DNA from: a virus
Reading direction: 5' to 3' (one strand)
Length of the DNA: 36,015 bases
IMG/VR virus record: IMGVR_UViG_3300049483_000263
Span: 1-36,015 of that record
The notes beneath the pieces are model-generated. The model did not search any database, had not been told where the DNA came from, and saw only the letters and a program-made list of their open reading frames with translations. The translations under genes were made by a program, and so were the position numbers. Below, piece after piece: positions 8,474 through 16,333 of the stretch. Each line of letters begins with the position of its first letter. Position 1 is the stretch's first letter.

Positions 8474-8574
8474 GTAATATCAAAATGAAACTGCATTATA
8501 ACCACGCTCTGGTTGAGCGTTTTATTAGGCTTTGGAGTAACAATAAAAATGAGTTTAATACAAGATATAACTAA
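8470..8574 (+). CDS. Possible 34-residue small ORF
   Basis: ATG at 8470 overlaps the preceding stop (ATGA), and the frame runs 34 codons to TAA at 8572. The product is basic and aromatic (MSNIKMKLHYNHALVERFIR). The tight overlap is the gene-coupling pattern used throughout this phage, which is the main support. It overlaps the start of the next ORF. It could be a leader peptide or chance. Confidence 0.35.
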   Translation: MSNIKMKLHYNHALVERFIRLWSNNKNEFNTRYN

Positions 8575-8839
8575 GCTTGAAAAAGATATTGCTCAAATGA
8601 AAGTAAAAATCACCCGGCAACAAATGATTTATTACACAATAATTGATGGCTTGGTACTTCTGAGCCAAAAACATAGAGTTTCAAAAAATTATACAGTTTC
8701 TGACGAACTAAGGAATTTACTTACATCTGTTGGTGTTAAGATCAAACAAGGTACAGATGGATATAAATATGAAGAAATACCCAAATCCTTAATGGGAATG
8801 ACTGTAAACGATCAATGGTACTTTGATGATAGCGAATAA
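8549..8839 (+). CDS. AT-rich small protein of unknown function
   Basis: A 96-residue protein beginning MSLIQDITKLEKDIAQMKVKIT, predicted as a coiled coil, followed by YYTIIDGLVLLSQKHR and an acidic aromatic end (WYFDDSE). ATG 8549 is preceded by GGAG 11 bases upstream. The region is clearly more AT-rich than the portal and protease genes, suggesting a later insertion into the head operon. No family is recognised. Confidence 0.55.
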   Translation: MSLIQDITKLEKDIAQMKVKITRQQMIYYTIIDGLVLLSQKHRVSKNYTVSDELRNLLTSVGVKIKQGTDGYKYEEIPKSLMGMTVNDQWYFDDSE

Positions 8840-8874
8840 CGCAAGTTATATAACATAGTTATTGCCCAAAAAAA

Positions 8875-8901
8875 GTGCCATTTCTTACCTGCAAATGGCA
8901 C
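8875..8901 (-). terminator. Perfect 9-bp hairpin with T tract on the minus strand
   Basis: GTGCCATTT (8875-8883) and AAATGGCAC (8893-8901) form a perfect stem with a 9-base loop. A run of A residues (8868-8874) precedes it on the plus strand, so it reads as an intrinsic terminator in the minus direction. Going right there is no T run, so plus-strand termination would be poor. No minus-strand gene lies just to the right, so its purpose is unclear; it may block antisense transcription. Confidence 0.5.
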
Positions 8902-8918
8902 AACTAATCCGATAATCT

Positions 8919-8947
8919 ATAGGCTCACACAAAAACAGTGAGCCTAT
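8919..8947 (+). promoter_or_regulatory. Hairpin covering the start codon of the prohead protease gene
   Basis: ATAGGCTCAC (8919-8928) and GTGAGCCTAT (8938-8947) are perfect 10-bp arms around an A-rich 9-base loop. The right arm contains the only candidate ribosome site (GTGAG) and the first two bases of the ATG at 8946. In RNA this would hide the start of the protease-scaffold gene. It is probably a translational control element. Confidence 0.55.
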
Positions 8948-10271
8948 GTCTAACAACAAACACATCCTGACCGCCATTCAATCCGAATTGTGGGCTATCA
9001 CACCTGAAGCCTTGCAGCAGGTTGTCGCCATTGCGCAAGGCTTTGGCGATCCTGAAGCGCTGGCCGCCAAGCTTGGCAAACCCCTGACCAATACCCGTAC
9101 TGTTACTGTCCGTGATGGCGTCGCCGTGGTTCCAGTTATCGGGCCCATTATGCGTTATGCCAATGTGTTCACAGAAATATCCGGCGCCACATCCATTCAA
9201 ATGCTGGCTACCGATCTGCAAGCTGCTGTCGATGATCCGGCTATTAAAGCCATTATCCTTGAAATCGACAGCCCGGGCGGGCAAGTCGCCGGGGTGTCAG
9301 AATTCGCCGCACAAATCCGCGCCGCCAACAGCATTAAGCCGGTTGTCGCTTATATCTCGGATACCGGCGCGTCCGCTGCTTACTGGATAGCGGCGTCTGC
9401 CGGTTCCATCGTTGCCAGCGACACAGCGCGAATTGGTTCAATCGGCGTCGTCATGCAGGCCTCAATTGAAGCCGATGCCGGTACTGTTAAATTCATCAGC
9501 AGCCAGTCACCGCTTAAGCATGCCAGCCCCGGCACTGATTCAGGCAAAACCCAATATCAAAAAACGGTTGATTCCCTCGCAGAAGTATTCATCGGCGCGG
9601 TTGCCGATTTTCGCGGCGTCTCACGGGAAACAGTCATAGCCAATTTCGGCAACGGCGGCATGCTCATCGCCGCCGATGCCATTTCCGCAGGTATGGCGGA
9701 CAAACTCGGCTCTATGGAGTCGCTTATTGCTCAACTATCGAGCGGAAAAACACAAACCACTTCTAAAAAAGGAAATATCACCATGACAGACATCACCCGC
9801 GAAACCATCGCCAGTGATTACCCTGACATCGCCAAGGCATTCACCGATGACGGTTATGCGGCAGGCTTGTCGGCAGGTAAATTACTGGGCGCTGAAGCAG
9901 AGCGCGTCCGCATTCAGGCTATTGAGGCGCTGGCTATGCCGGGCCATGAGGCATTAATCGCGCAAATCAAATTTGATGGCGCAACCACAGCCGCAGAAGC
10001 CGCGCTGCAAATCATCGGCGCAGAAAAGACTAACCGCACCGTAATGGCTGAAAAGCTGGCCGCCGATACGCCCAAGCCGGTTTCCCATGCCAATGCCGCA
10101 TTTAATGACGGTGGCAATGATGGCAGCGATCAGTTAACCGGATCTGAAAAATGGGAACATGAATGGAAACATTCAGCCGCCTTGCAATCCGAATTTAAAA
10201 CAATAGGCGCTTATGTAGCCTACCAATCAGCGTCTGAAAAAGGCCTGGTCAAACGCTTAGGAGCTAACTAA
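8946..10271 (+). CDS. Prohead protease of S49/SppA type with C-terminal scaffold
   Basis: A 441-residue protein. The N-terminal 230 residues carry an SppA-like ClpP fold: VVPVIGPIMRY, then AIILEIDSPGGQVAG, then DTGASAAYWIA with the likely catalytic Ser143. SPLKHASPG follows with the likely Lys191 partner. After a linker (residues 250-279) the rest is charged and helical, typical of an assembly scaffold. Lambda gpC has this same layout. The protease is expected to process the prohead and remove the scaffold. The start lies in a hairpin. The stop overlaps the next ATG (TAATG). Confidence 0.9.
   Translation: MSNNKHILTAIQSELWAITPEALQQVVAIAQGFGDPEALAAKLGKPLTNTRTVTVRDGVAVVPVIGPIMRYANVFTEISGATSIQMLATDLQAAVDDPAIKAIILEIDSPGGQVAGVSEFAAQIRAANSIKPVVAYISDTGASAAYWIAASAGSIVASDTARIGSIGVVMQASIEADAGTVKFISSQSPLKHASPGTDSGKTQYQKTVDSLAEVFIGAVADFRGVSRETVIANFGNGGMLIAADAISAGMADKLGSMESLIAQLSSGKTQTTSKKGNITMTDITRETIASDYPDIAKAFTDDGYAAGLSAGKLLGAEAERVRIQAIEALAMPGHEALIAQIKFDGATTAAEAALQIIGAEKTNRTVMAEKLAADTPKPVSHANAAFNDGGNDGSDQLTGSEKWEHEWKHSAALQSEFKTIGAYVAYQSASEKGLVKRLGAN
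9783..10271 (+). CDS. Nested in-frame scaffold protein (Nu3-like internal start)
   Basis: Codon 280 of the protease gene is an ATG, preceded by AAAAAAGGAAAT with about 9 bases of spacing, the best ribosome site nearby. Starting here gives a 162-residue protein (MTDITRETIASDYPDIAKAF...) consisting only of the helical scaffold part. Lambda makes Nu3 from the end of its C gene in the same way. The internal start is visible; its use is inferred. Confidence 0.6.
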   Translation: MTDITRETIASDYPDIAKAFTDDGYAAGLSAGKLLGAEAERVRIQAIEALAMPGHEALIAQIKFDGATTAAEAALQIIGAEKTNRTVMAEKLAADTPKPVSHANAAFNDGGNDGSDQLTGSEKWEHEWKHSAALQSEFKTIGAYVAYQSASEKGLVKRLGAN

Positions 10272-10675
10272 TGGCAACGGCAACTGCGGATACCCCGCGC
10301 GATTATCAACTGGCAGAGCTGGAACAATATCCCGTTATTGCCACACAGGTTATCTGGGAAGGCTGTGCGGTAGGCAGTAACGGTGCAGGCTATGCCCGCA
10401 AACTGGTTGCCGCCGACCCGTTCCTGGGGTTTGCAACGATGGTTGCAGATAACCTTTTAGGTGCGGCCGGTGACAAGCTGGTGCAGGTTAAAGCCAAAGG
10501 CCGCATCAAGCTGCCTATTGCTGGCTTGGCAATTACCAGCAGCCGTCCGGCAGTCTATGCCTCAGACGACAACACATTTACGCTTACAGCAGCAGGTAAC
10601 AGCAAAATAGGCTGGGTATCTCGCTGGATTTCCACCGGCGTTGCAATCGTCGAATTTGACGCAGTGAAGGTATAA
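10271..10675 (+). CDS. Capsid decoration (cement) protein
   Basis: A 134-residue beta-rich protein with PVIATQVIWEGCAVGSNGAGYARKLVAADPFLGFA. It then has VKAKGRIKLPIAGL and a final block, VYASDDNTFTLTA...SKIGWVSRWISTGVAIVEFD. This is the pattern of the small head-stabilising proteins found between protease and major capsid genes. It overlaps the protease stop and ends two bases before the capsid gene. Confidence 0.75.
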   Translation: MATATADTPRDYQLAELEQYPVIATQVIWEGCAVGSNGAGYARKLVAADPFLGFATMVADNLLGAAGDKLVQVKAKGRIKLPIAGLAITSSRPAVYASDDNTFTLTAAGNSKIGWVSRWISTGVAIVEFDAVKV

Positions 10676-10677
10676 CC

Positions 10678-11607
10678 ATGGGCGCATCAACATTATCAAG
10701 CCGGTCGATTGTCGGCCAGTTCTATCATGCCCTAGAGCAGAATGAGCACATGTCATGGGTAGACCCATTGTCGATGTTGTTCCAGTCTGATCAGGAATCA
10801 GAAACCTATAAATGGCTGGGCGCATCACCGATGATGCGCGAATGGGTAGGTGGCCGTAACGCCAAAGGCCTGCGCGAAAACGGCATCACGATCGCCAACA
10901 AGAAATTTGAAGCGACGCTGGAAATACCGGCCGACTGGATGCGCCGCGATAAAACCGGGCAAATCAACGTCCGCGTTAATGAATTGGCCAGACGCGCCAA
11001 TGCGCATTGGGCCAGTTTATTATCCCAATTGATCATCGCCGGAGAGTCGGCCGTTTGTTACGACGGCCAGTATTTCTTTGATACAGATCATCTCGAAGGC
11101 GACAGCGGCGTTCAGTCCAACAAAATCAACTCGGACATTCTAGTGCCAGCGGCCCCAACGGCCGGTGAAATGCAAACGGCTATTTTAACGGCAATACAGT
11201 CCATTTATGGATTCTTGGATGACCAGGGGCAGCCGTTGAATGAAGGTGCTAGCAATTTTACCGTGATGGTGCCGGTTCCCTTTCTGCAAGCAGCAGGTTC
11301 GGCGCTGGGTGCAACCGTAGTGGCACAAACCTCAAACGTCCTTCAGGCCGTCGGCTCACTGGGTGGTTTTACTGTCAATTTGGCTGTTAATCCGCGCCTT
11401 AACTGGACTACCAAGATGGCGGTTTTCCGTGCTGATGGCGACGTTGCGCCTTTCATCCGTCAGGAAGAAGCACCCATTTCCATCGCGGCAATAGCCGAAG
11501 GCTCAGAGCTGGAATTTAACACTGACCTGCATCAATACGGCATTAAGGCGTTGCGCAATGTCGGCTATGGCTACTGGCAAAAATCTTGCCTGGTCACGAT
11601 GATTTAA
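10678..11607 (+). CDS. Major capsid protein, Mu gpT type
   Basis: A 309-residue protein expected to build the icosahedral shell. Recognisable blocks are YKWLGASPMMREWVGGRNAK, ITIANKKFEATLEIPADWM and CYDGQYFFDTDHLEGDSG, with NVGYGYWQKS at the end. These match the Mu-like gpT major head subunit family and not lambda gpE. It lies directly after the decoration gene. Finding it beside a lambda-type portal and terminase marks a mosaic head module. Confidence 0.88.
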   Translation: MGASTLSSRSIVGQFYHALEQNEHMSWVDPLSMLFQSDQESETYKWLGASPMMREWVGGRNAKGLRENGITIANKKFEATLEIPADWMRRDKTGQINVRVNELARRANAHWASLLSQLIIAGESAVCYDGQYFFDTDHLEGDSGVQSNKINSDILVPAAPTAGEMQTAILTAIQSIYGFLDDQGQPLNEGASNFTVMVPVPFLQAAGSALGATVVAQTSNVLQAVGSLGGFTVNLAVNPRLNWTTKMAVFRADGDVAPFIRQEEAPISIAAIAEGSELEFNTDLHQYGIKALRNVGYGYWQKSCLVTMI

Positions 11608-11621
11608 TGAGGGGTGCAGTG

Positions 11622-11879
11622 ATGAAAATCACATTTGATACTGTGATATCTATTCCCGCCGGGGTCGCGCTCAGGTTAACGCCTGAGCAGGCCGCAGCCC
11701 GTTATTTTGCACTTGAGCCGTATGGCAAGCAAAAAGGCGTGGTGGTCGGCACTCAGGCTTTGCAGTTTAAAGCCGGTGAAACTGTGGAAATTGCCGGTGA
11801 TTTGCCGAAAGGCATTTTGCCGGTTTATGACCGCTTGCAAGAAGACATGGAAATAAAGCCGGAAATCCCGGCGTCGTAA
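11622..11879 (+). CDS. Small structural-region protein, unknown
   Basis: An 85-residue, mostly beta protein (MKITFDTVISIPAGVALRLTPEQAAARYFALEPY). It has a second half with FKAGETVEIAGDLPKGILPVYDRLQ. ATG 11622 is chosen because GAGGGG lies seven bases upstream; an earlier in-frame ATG at 11607 overlaps the capsid stop. Position after the capsid gene suggests a head accessory or connector role, which is inference. Confidence 0.6.
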   Translation: MKITFDTVISIPAGVALRLTPEQAAARYFALEPYGKQKGVVVGTQALQFKAGETVEIAGDLPKGILPVYDRLQEDMEIKPEIPAS

Positions 11880-11906
11880 TTTATTAATCAACAATAGGCA
11901 ATAGAA

Positions 11907-12227
11907 ATGTTTGAAATTCATCAAGGTTTTAAAAGAATCATCACGCCACAATATACCAAGTCAGACGGCACGCCTGGCCAAATCGAAGGCGCACCTGTTT
12001 GGGCTGTTACCCCGGCTGAAACATCAGTGCTGACTGTCGCTGAAGATGGCCTGTCTGCCGAGCTTGCATGGGCTGGCAGTGGTGATGGCGCAGTATTGAC
12101 CATCACAGCCGATGGCGATCTGGGCACTGGCGTGTTTCCGGTAGTCATTACCGAAACTTTCAACTTTGTGGCTCCATTGGGCGCTGTAGCAGGTACAGTC
12201 ACCGTGGGCGCTGAAGTCGCTGCCTAA
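11907..12227 (+). CDS. Small Ig-like (BIG2-type) virion protein
   Basis: A 106-residue protein with alternating beta-strand patterns: YTKSDGTPGQIEGAPVWAVTPAETSVLTVAEDGLSAELAWAGSGDGAVLTITADGDLG. The sequence DGTPG...VWAVTP...VLTV resembles bacterial Ig-like (BIG2) domains often displayed on heads or tails. A capsid- or tail-surface role is likely. It overlaps the next gene by TAATG. Confidence 0.65.
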   Translation: MFEIHQGFKRIITPQYTKSDGTPGQIEGAPVWAVTPAETSVLTVAEDGLSAELAWAGSGDGAVLTITADGDLGTGVFPVVITETFNFVAPLGAVAGTVTVGAEVAA

Positions 12228-12589
12228 TGGCCATCATCCGGCAATTGCTCGATGAGCTGACCACTGCGCAAGATTTTGAATCGGTGCGTATCACGGGTTA
12301 TCTGGAATTATTGTCATTTCCGGGTAATTTGCTCAGTGATTTAGCCCGCACCGAAGTCAATGAGGCTTATCAGTGGTCTCATCAGCGCCGGTCTTTGATC
12401 ATGCAGGCGATAGTTTGCATTGAAGCGCTAATGGCAGATAGTTACCCGGAACGCTTGCAACAAATCGCCCCTCTGGAAGCGATTGAAGAATTCAGAAACG
12501 GCCTGGTTGCCATGCAGCTGGCTATAGCAGAATTTGAAGAAGTTGCCGCCGGATCGTTATCGGTCAGTGAAGAAATTGCAGTAAATTGA
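12227..12589 (+). CDS. Helical protein of unknown function in the head region
   Basis: A 120-residue, mostly helical and acidic protein (MAIIRQLLDELTTAQDFESVR...). It has leucine-rich segments and an acidic end (EFEEVAAGSLSVSEEIAVN). No family is recognised. It starts at the overlapping TAATG of the preceding gene and is the last gene before a hairpin-rich gap. A connector or assembly role is possible from position only. Confidence 0.6.
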   Translation: MAIIRQLLDELTTAQDFESVRITGYLELLSFPGNLLSDLARTEVNEAYQWSHQRRSLIMQAIVCIEALMADSYPERLQQIAPLEAIEEFRNGLVAMQLAIAEFEEVAAGSLSVSEEIAVN

Positions 12590-12592
12590 AAT

Positions 12593-12645
12593 CAGCGCCC
12601 TACCCTGGGCGCTGTGTTTATCCTCATAGAGTCCATTAATGGACT
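12593..12645 (+). terminator. Two hairpins between head and lysis genes (possible terminator)
   Basis: CAGCGCCC (12593-12600) and GGGCGCTG (12607-12614) form a GC-rich 8-bp stem with a 6-base loop, but only a weak T run follows. A 16-bp perfect palindrome, AGTCCATTAATGGACT (12630-12645), follows and is trailed by TTT. The pair may attenuate the head transcript. The palindrome could instead be an operator for the holin region. Confidence 0.5.
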
Positions 12646-12658
12646 TTTCACAAATTAA

Positions 12659-12988
12659 ATGGATGCGATATTTATGCCTATAAAAGACCCGACAAATTGG
12701 TCTTACACAACATGGCTTCTGGCGATTAGCATGGCATCCAGTGGCGGCATTATCAATTGGATTTCACGTATTAAGCAGGGCAAAACCCGCGCATTCAATA
12801 TTATTGAGCTGATAGGCGAGGTCTTTACCAGCGGCTTTGTCGGTGTCGGCGTTTTTATGGTGCTTGAGTCAATAGGCCAGCCTATTGGCCTTTGTGCAGC
12901 GGCAGCCGGGATAGGCGGCCATATGGCAACACGCTTGTTGTTTTTGATAGAAAGATTAATCGAGGGAAAATTTAAAAGAATAGAATGA
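12659..12988 (+). CDS. Holin, LydA-like
   Basis: A 109-residue membrane protein with three hydrophobic stretches (about 17-35, 47-72 and 76-101). The pattern KDPTNWSYTTWLL...NIIELIGEVFTSGFVGVGVF...GIGGHMATRLLFLIERL matches LydA-type holins. These make holes in the inner membrane and release the lysozyme. Two in-frame ATGs lie five codons apart. The second (12674) has GGATG upstream and gives the usual MPIKDP start. The two starts could make two forms, as in lambda S. It overlaps the next gene by ATGA. Confidence 0.8.
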   Translation: MDAIFMPIKDPTNWSYTTWLLAISMASSGGIINWISRIKQGKTRAFNIIELIGEVFTSGFVGVGVFMVLESIGQPIGLCAAAAGIGGHMATRLLFLIERLIEGKFKRIE

Positions 12989-13173
12989 AAAAGCAGATGG
13001 TTGATTCTATTGAGAATATTGAAATAATAATGTGCAATTTGTATGGATTGATTTACTCACAAAATGAACTGATCAGCCGGTTGAATTGCAAAGTAGCCAG
13101 TTCACAGAACATGTTAAATTTATTAGAAATACAAATTGCAGACCTAAAATCGAAAAAAAATAATCCTACATAA
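12985..13173 (+). CDS. Small coiled-coil protein after the holin
   Basis: A 62-residue protein, helical throughout, with leucine and isoleucine spacing suited to a coiled coil (SRLNCKVASSQNMLNLLEIQIADLKSK). No membrane segment or lipobox is seen, so it is not an obvious spanin. Overlaps with both neighbours (ATGA and TAATG) show translational coupling. It is AT-rich, like the holin. Function unknown; a holin partner is possible. Confidence 0.55.
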   Translation: MKKQMVDSIENIEIIMCNLYGLIYSQNELISRLNCKVASSQNMLNLLEIQIADLKSKKNNPT

Positions 13174-16076
13174 TGGCCGTCTATACCTCCATACGCTCCG
13201 GTTTAACCAGCGATACCAACCCAGCAACCAATCCGTGGGGTAATGCAATATTACCCGTAGTTGGTGATAAGGTGACTATTGCAACCGGACATATTGTGAC
13301 GATAGATTCTGTGGTTTATTGGGGGAATGATACGGCTACAGCGATCAGCTTGTTGGGCACATTAGAAGCCTCCCGCACAGCCTCTAGTCAATTGACTTGC
13401 AGAGGCGATTTAGTTGTTGCCGGGGTGCTTGATTATGGTACTGAGGCCGACCCCATACCTGACCCCTTTGTCGCCAAACTTATCATAAATGACTCAGCCA
13501 CGCCAGCCGATAATAAGTGGAGCATTCGAGTAGAGACGGCCAATAATAACTGGTCTGGTATCCGTTTTTGGGGAGCTGATAAGTTAGCAATTACCACGCT
13601 TACAACTGCTGCGCTTTCCACCGATACCGTGCTAAATGTTGGAGACACTACCAACTGGAAGATTGGCGACTATCTAGGCTTCGCACCCTCTATTGCAACC
13701 ATTGGCCTGCCTACTATATACAGGGCGATAACTGCCGTTACGTCGAATACAGTTACCCTGGGCGCTAGCATAGGCACCTCTAGGCTAGCGGGCACTAAGG
13801 TCATGAATGTAACCCGCAACGTTAGGTTGTCTGGTGCCATAGGCCAAACTTGGCTAGCCAGTATGGTCATTAGCATTAATGCCTCGTATGCGACTGCTAA
13901 CAGCATTGAGCTTGGCAACTTTGAGTTCTCCGTGGCAGGAGGGGGCGGTTCTGGTAATAACACCGGGGGTATTAATATATTTTTTAATGCTACTACGACC
14001 GGTTACCCCAATATCATTAAAAAAATAAAGGGTGTGGTGGCGCATTCTGTGTACAGCGTATCTGGCAGCACCATCGTGTATGCAAAAGGTGTCATTTCTA
14101 CAGCCGCTGGCATGCTGCTTTTTAAGGGCAACCTCAGTTATAAGCCTGTGGTAGAAAGTTTTTATGCCTGTCTGCACGGTTCTAATAGTATTTGTTTTTC
14201 AGGCGGTTCAACTGTAGACGTGAATGCACTGTACGTCATAGCCTCCAATCGTGGGATTACTAGCCAAGGCACAGGTGGTGCCATAGACTGTAATGTTTAC
14301 AGTGGTTACTTGGTAGGTGGCGTGACCCCTGTCGCGGGTAACGGCATATCCATTTCTCTACAAAACATGGAAATAGATGGTTACGGCAGGGTTGTTAGTG
14401 AACTAACATCGTTTGGGTCGGTTACTTACAAAAACTGTACCTTTGGGGCTTTGATTGGTTTTACCTTAGCTACTGATATGTATCTCCCCAGCTACGGCTA
14501 TTTAGCCCCAGCCCTAATTGATACTCCCATTATGGGTTCTGGGCTCTCTGTCAGTATGACTTCTGTTAATTATAAGAATCAGCATTCAGCTAATAGCTTG
14601 GTTATAAAGAACAAAAATAATGACCCTCAAAACTACGAAAAATACGTTAAAGGCGGAAGATCGTTCAGGCAGAATGCTGTTAATTATAGATCGCAATACG
14701 CCATGCAGTTCGACTGTATTAATTCTGCACAAGCGATCACAGAAACTACTCTTGTGCCTGTTTCGTCTGGCGCTACCATTACGTTAAAAGGATTCGTCAG
14801 GTTTAATGCTGCATTCGGCATAGTTACACCGCCAACTGTAGGAGTTTCTGGCCTAGGCATTACCCAACAAGTATTTACATGTCCGGCGGTTGCGGATACC
14901 TGGCATCCATACACATTCACGATCACAAATCCGCAAAGTTATTCCGGCAACATTACCGTTTCTTTTTCTGCACAAACTGCCAGTGCAGGTGTTTCCTCAA
15001 GATGCTGGTTTGATGGCTTGATTACTGATCCGTGGGTAACTGACGCAAGACACTATGGCTTTAAACTTGACCAGCCAACAGCTGTACAAGTTATTGATCC
15101 GCTCTCGGTATTAAGCGAAAGCGCCGCCAATGCCTTAACCGGCATGGCTATTGATTTTGGCACCAACACAATCACCATTACCGAAAGCATCACGTTAAGG
15201 CAGCTCTACGATTGGCTGCATGCCCAGTTATGCAGCACTGTCAATCTATCGCAACCGGAGTTATTAACCAGTGTTGACGGGGTCAATTTTACCGGCGGCT
15301 ATAACCTGATTATTGATGGCGGAGCAATCACCGGCGGCGGAGCGCTATCAATGCCATTAATGACACTCAGTGTCATTAATGGCGGATCATCATCGGTAGC
15401 TATCACTCACAATGCAGGTGTTTATACCAAAATATCAGTAACGGGCTTGTTGTCTGGTTCCCGCGTACAGATTTACGATGTAACCAACAGTCTTGAATTG
15501 TATAACGCGATTGTTGCCGGTGCTTCGTTGACACTTAATAAAACTTGGACGAGTGATATTACAGTGCGCCTTCGTGTCACTTATTGCGTCGGCTTGTCCG
15601 CCAAGCTGCCAGTGCTGCAAACGGCAATATTTGGCGCTTCCGGCGCGGGCTTTTTGGTCGATCAACTGGATGATCAGGTTTACATCGGCAACAACATTGA
15701 TGGCAGCAGCGTAACAGAATTTACATCTAACTTTTCTACGGTATTGGTTGAAGTTAATGACCCCGATGGCGTGACCACGGTGCAGCGGCTTTATAACTGG
15801 TATATCTATGAGCTCACAGTTGCCAACGGCATAGCCGGTTATTTTGGCGCGGCCATTGCCGAGGACTCGGCGAATTACCGGATCAACGCCAGCCTGATCA
15901 ACCTTAAAATCAAGAGCGCACAAACCACGCCTATCCAGATAATCGGCGCCCGGCTTTATCGTGATGATGGCTCCAGCATATTTACTCCCGGATTAGGCCC
16001 GATACAACTTGAGCCCGGCAAGGCTTATCTTGCGGCCGGATCATCGCCTGCCGATATTTGGAATTACACGCAATGA
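13173..16076 (+). CDS. Large G8-like beta-helix fibre or adhesin
   Basis: A 967-residue protein. The N-terminus has a G8-like layout: GDKVTIATGHIVTID, then LLGTLEAS, then LTCRGDLVVAGVLDYG. WKIGDYLGF and VMNVTRNVRLSGAIG follow. Gly/Asn/Thr/Ser-rich repeating strands after this fit a right-handed beta-helix. The end, SPADIWNYTQ, is a common closing motif of phage virion proteins. G8 domains are known from carbohydrate-related proteins, so surface binding is likely. It sits between holin and head-tail joining genes and not after the tape measure, so it may be a head or neck fibre. It contains a 31-bp palindrome. Confidence 0.7.
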   Translation: MAVYTSIRSGLTSDTNPATNPWGNAILPVVGDKVTIATGHIVTIDSVVYWGNDTATAISLLGTLEASRTASSQLTCRGDLVVAGVLDYGTEADPIPDPFVAKLIINDSATPADNKWSIRVETANNNWSGIRFWGADKLAITTLTTAALSTDTVLNVGDTTNWKIGDYLGFAPSIATIGLPTIYRAITAVTSNTVTLGASIGTSRLAGTKVMNVTRNVRLSGAIGQTWLASMVISINASYATANSIELGNFEFSVAGGGGSGNNTGGINIFFNATTTGYPNIIKKIKGVVAHSVYSVSGSTIVYAKGVISTAAGMLLFKGNLSYKPVVESFYACLHGSNSICFSGGSTVDVNALYVIASNRGITSQGTGGAIDCNVYSGYLVGGVTPVAGNGISISLQNMEIDGYGRVVSELTSFGSVTYKNCTFGALIGFTLATDMYLPSYGYLAPALIDTPIMGSGLSVSMTSVNYKNQHSANSLVIKNKNNDPQNYEKYVKGGRSFRQNAVNYRSQYAMQFDCINSAQAITETTLVPVSSGATITLKGFVRFNAAFGIVTPPTVGVSGLGITQQVFTCPAVADTWHPYTFTITNPQSYSGNITVSFSAQTASAGVSSRCWFDGLITDPWVTDARHYGFKLDQPTAVQVIDPLSVLSESAANALTGMAIDFGTNTITITESITLRQLYDWLHAQLCSTVNLSQPELLTSVDGVNFTGGYNLIIDGGAITGGGALSMPLMTLSVINGGSSSVAITHNAGVYTKISVTGLLSGSRVQIYDVTNSLELYNAIVAGASLTLNKTWTSDITVRLRVTYCVGLSAKLPVLQTAIFGASGAGFLVDQLDDQVYIGNNIDGSSVTEFTSNFSTVLVEVNDPDGVTTVQRLYNWYIYELTVANGIAGYFGAAIAEDSANYRINASLINLKIKSAQTTPIQIIGARLYRDDGSSIFTPGLGPIQLEPGKAYLAAGSSPADIWNYTQ
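15353..15383. repeat. 31-bp palindrome inside the G8-like gene
   Basis: Arms GCCATTAATGACACT (15353-15367) and AGTGTCATTAATGGC (15369-15383) are perfect 15-bp inverted copies around one base. It is in frame and fully coding (PLMTLSVING). Its core CCATTAATG resembles the palindrome at 12630-12645 (TCCATTAATGGA). Confidence 0.8.
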
Positions 16077-16333
16077 CCGCCTGGAGTCTGTTAACAGCCC
16101 ATTCAACAGCGCCGGTTGGTTCCAGCGCCTGGGTGCATTTAAATAATCAAACCGGTGGAACCAGCAACATTATTGTCGGCGGCATGCGCAGTGCCTCGAT
16201 GCAGCTCTCATTAGGCGCGAATAAATTACAGGCTTTATCAACCAATGCCGGGAAAGGCTTGACGGCCAACCTGATCAACAAACAGCTTACAGCAACCATA
16301 AACCTGAATCGTGAGGCGATCTTATGTCAATAA
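16073..16333 (+). CDS. Small virion-region protein, unknown
   Basis: An 86-residue protein, Ser/Thr/Asn/Gly-rich and beta-like (MTAWSLLTAHSTAPVGSSAWVHLNNQ...). The start is ATG 16073, overlapping the fibre stop as ATGA. It overlaps the next gene by 10 bases. No family is recognised. Coupling to the G8-like gene suggests it works with that fibre. Confidence 0.55.
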   Translation: MTAWSLLTAHSTAPVGSSAWVHLNNQTGGTSNIIVGGMRSASMQLSLGANKLQALSTNAGKGLTANLINKQLTATINLNREAILCQ

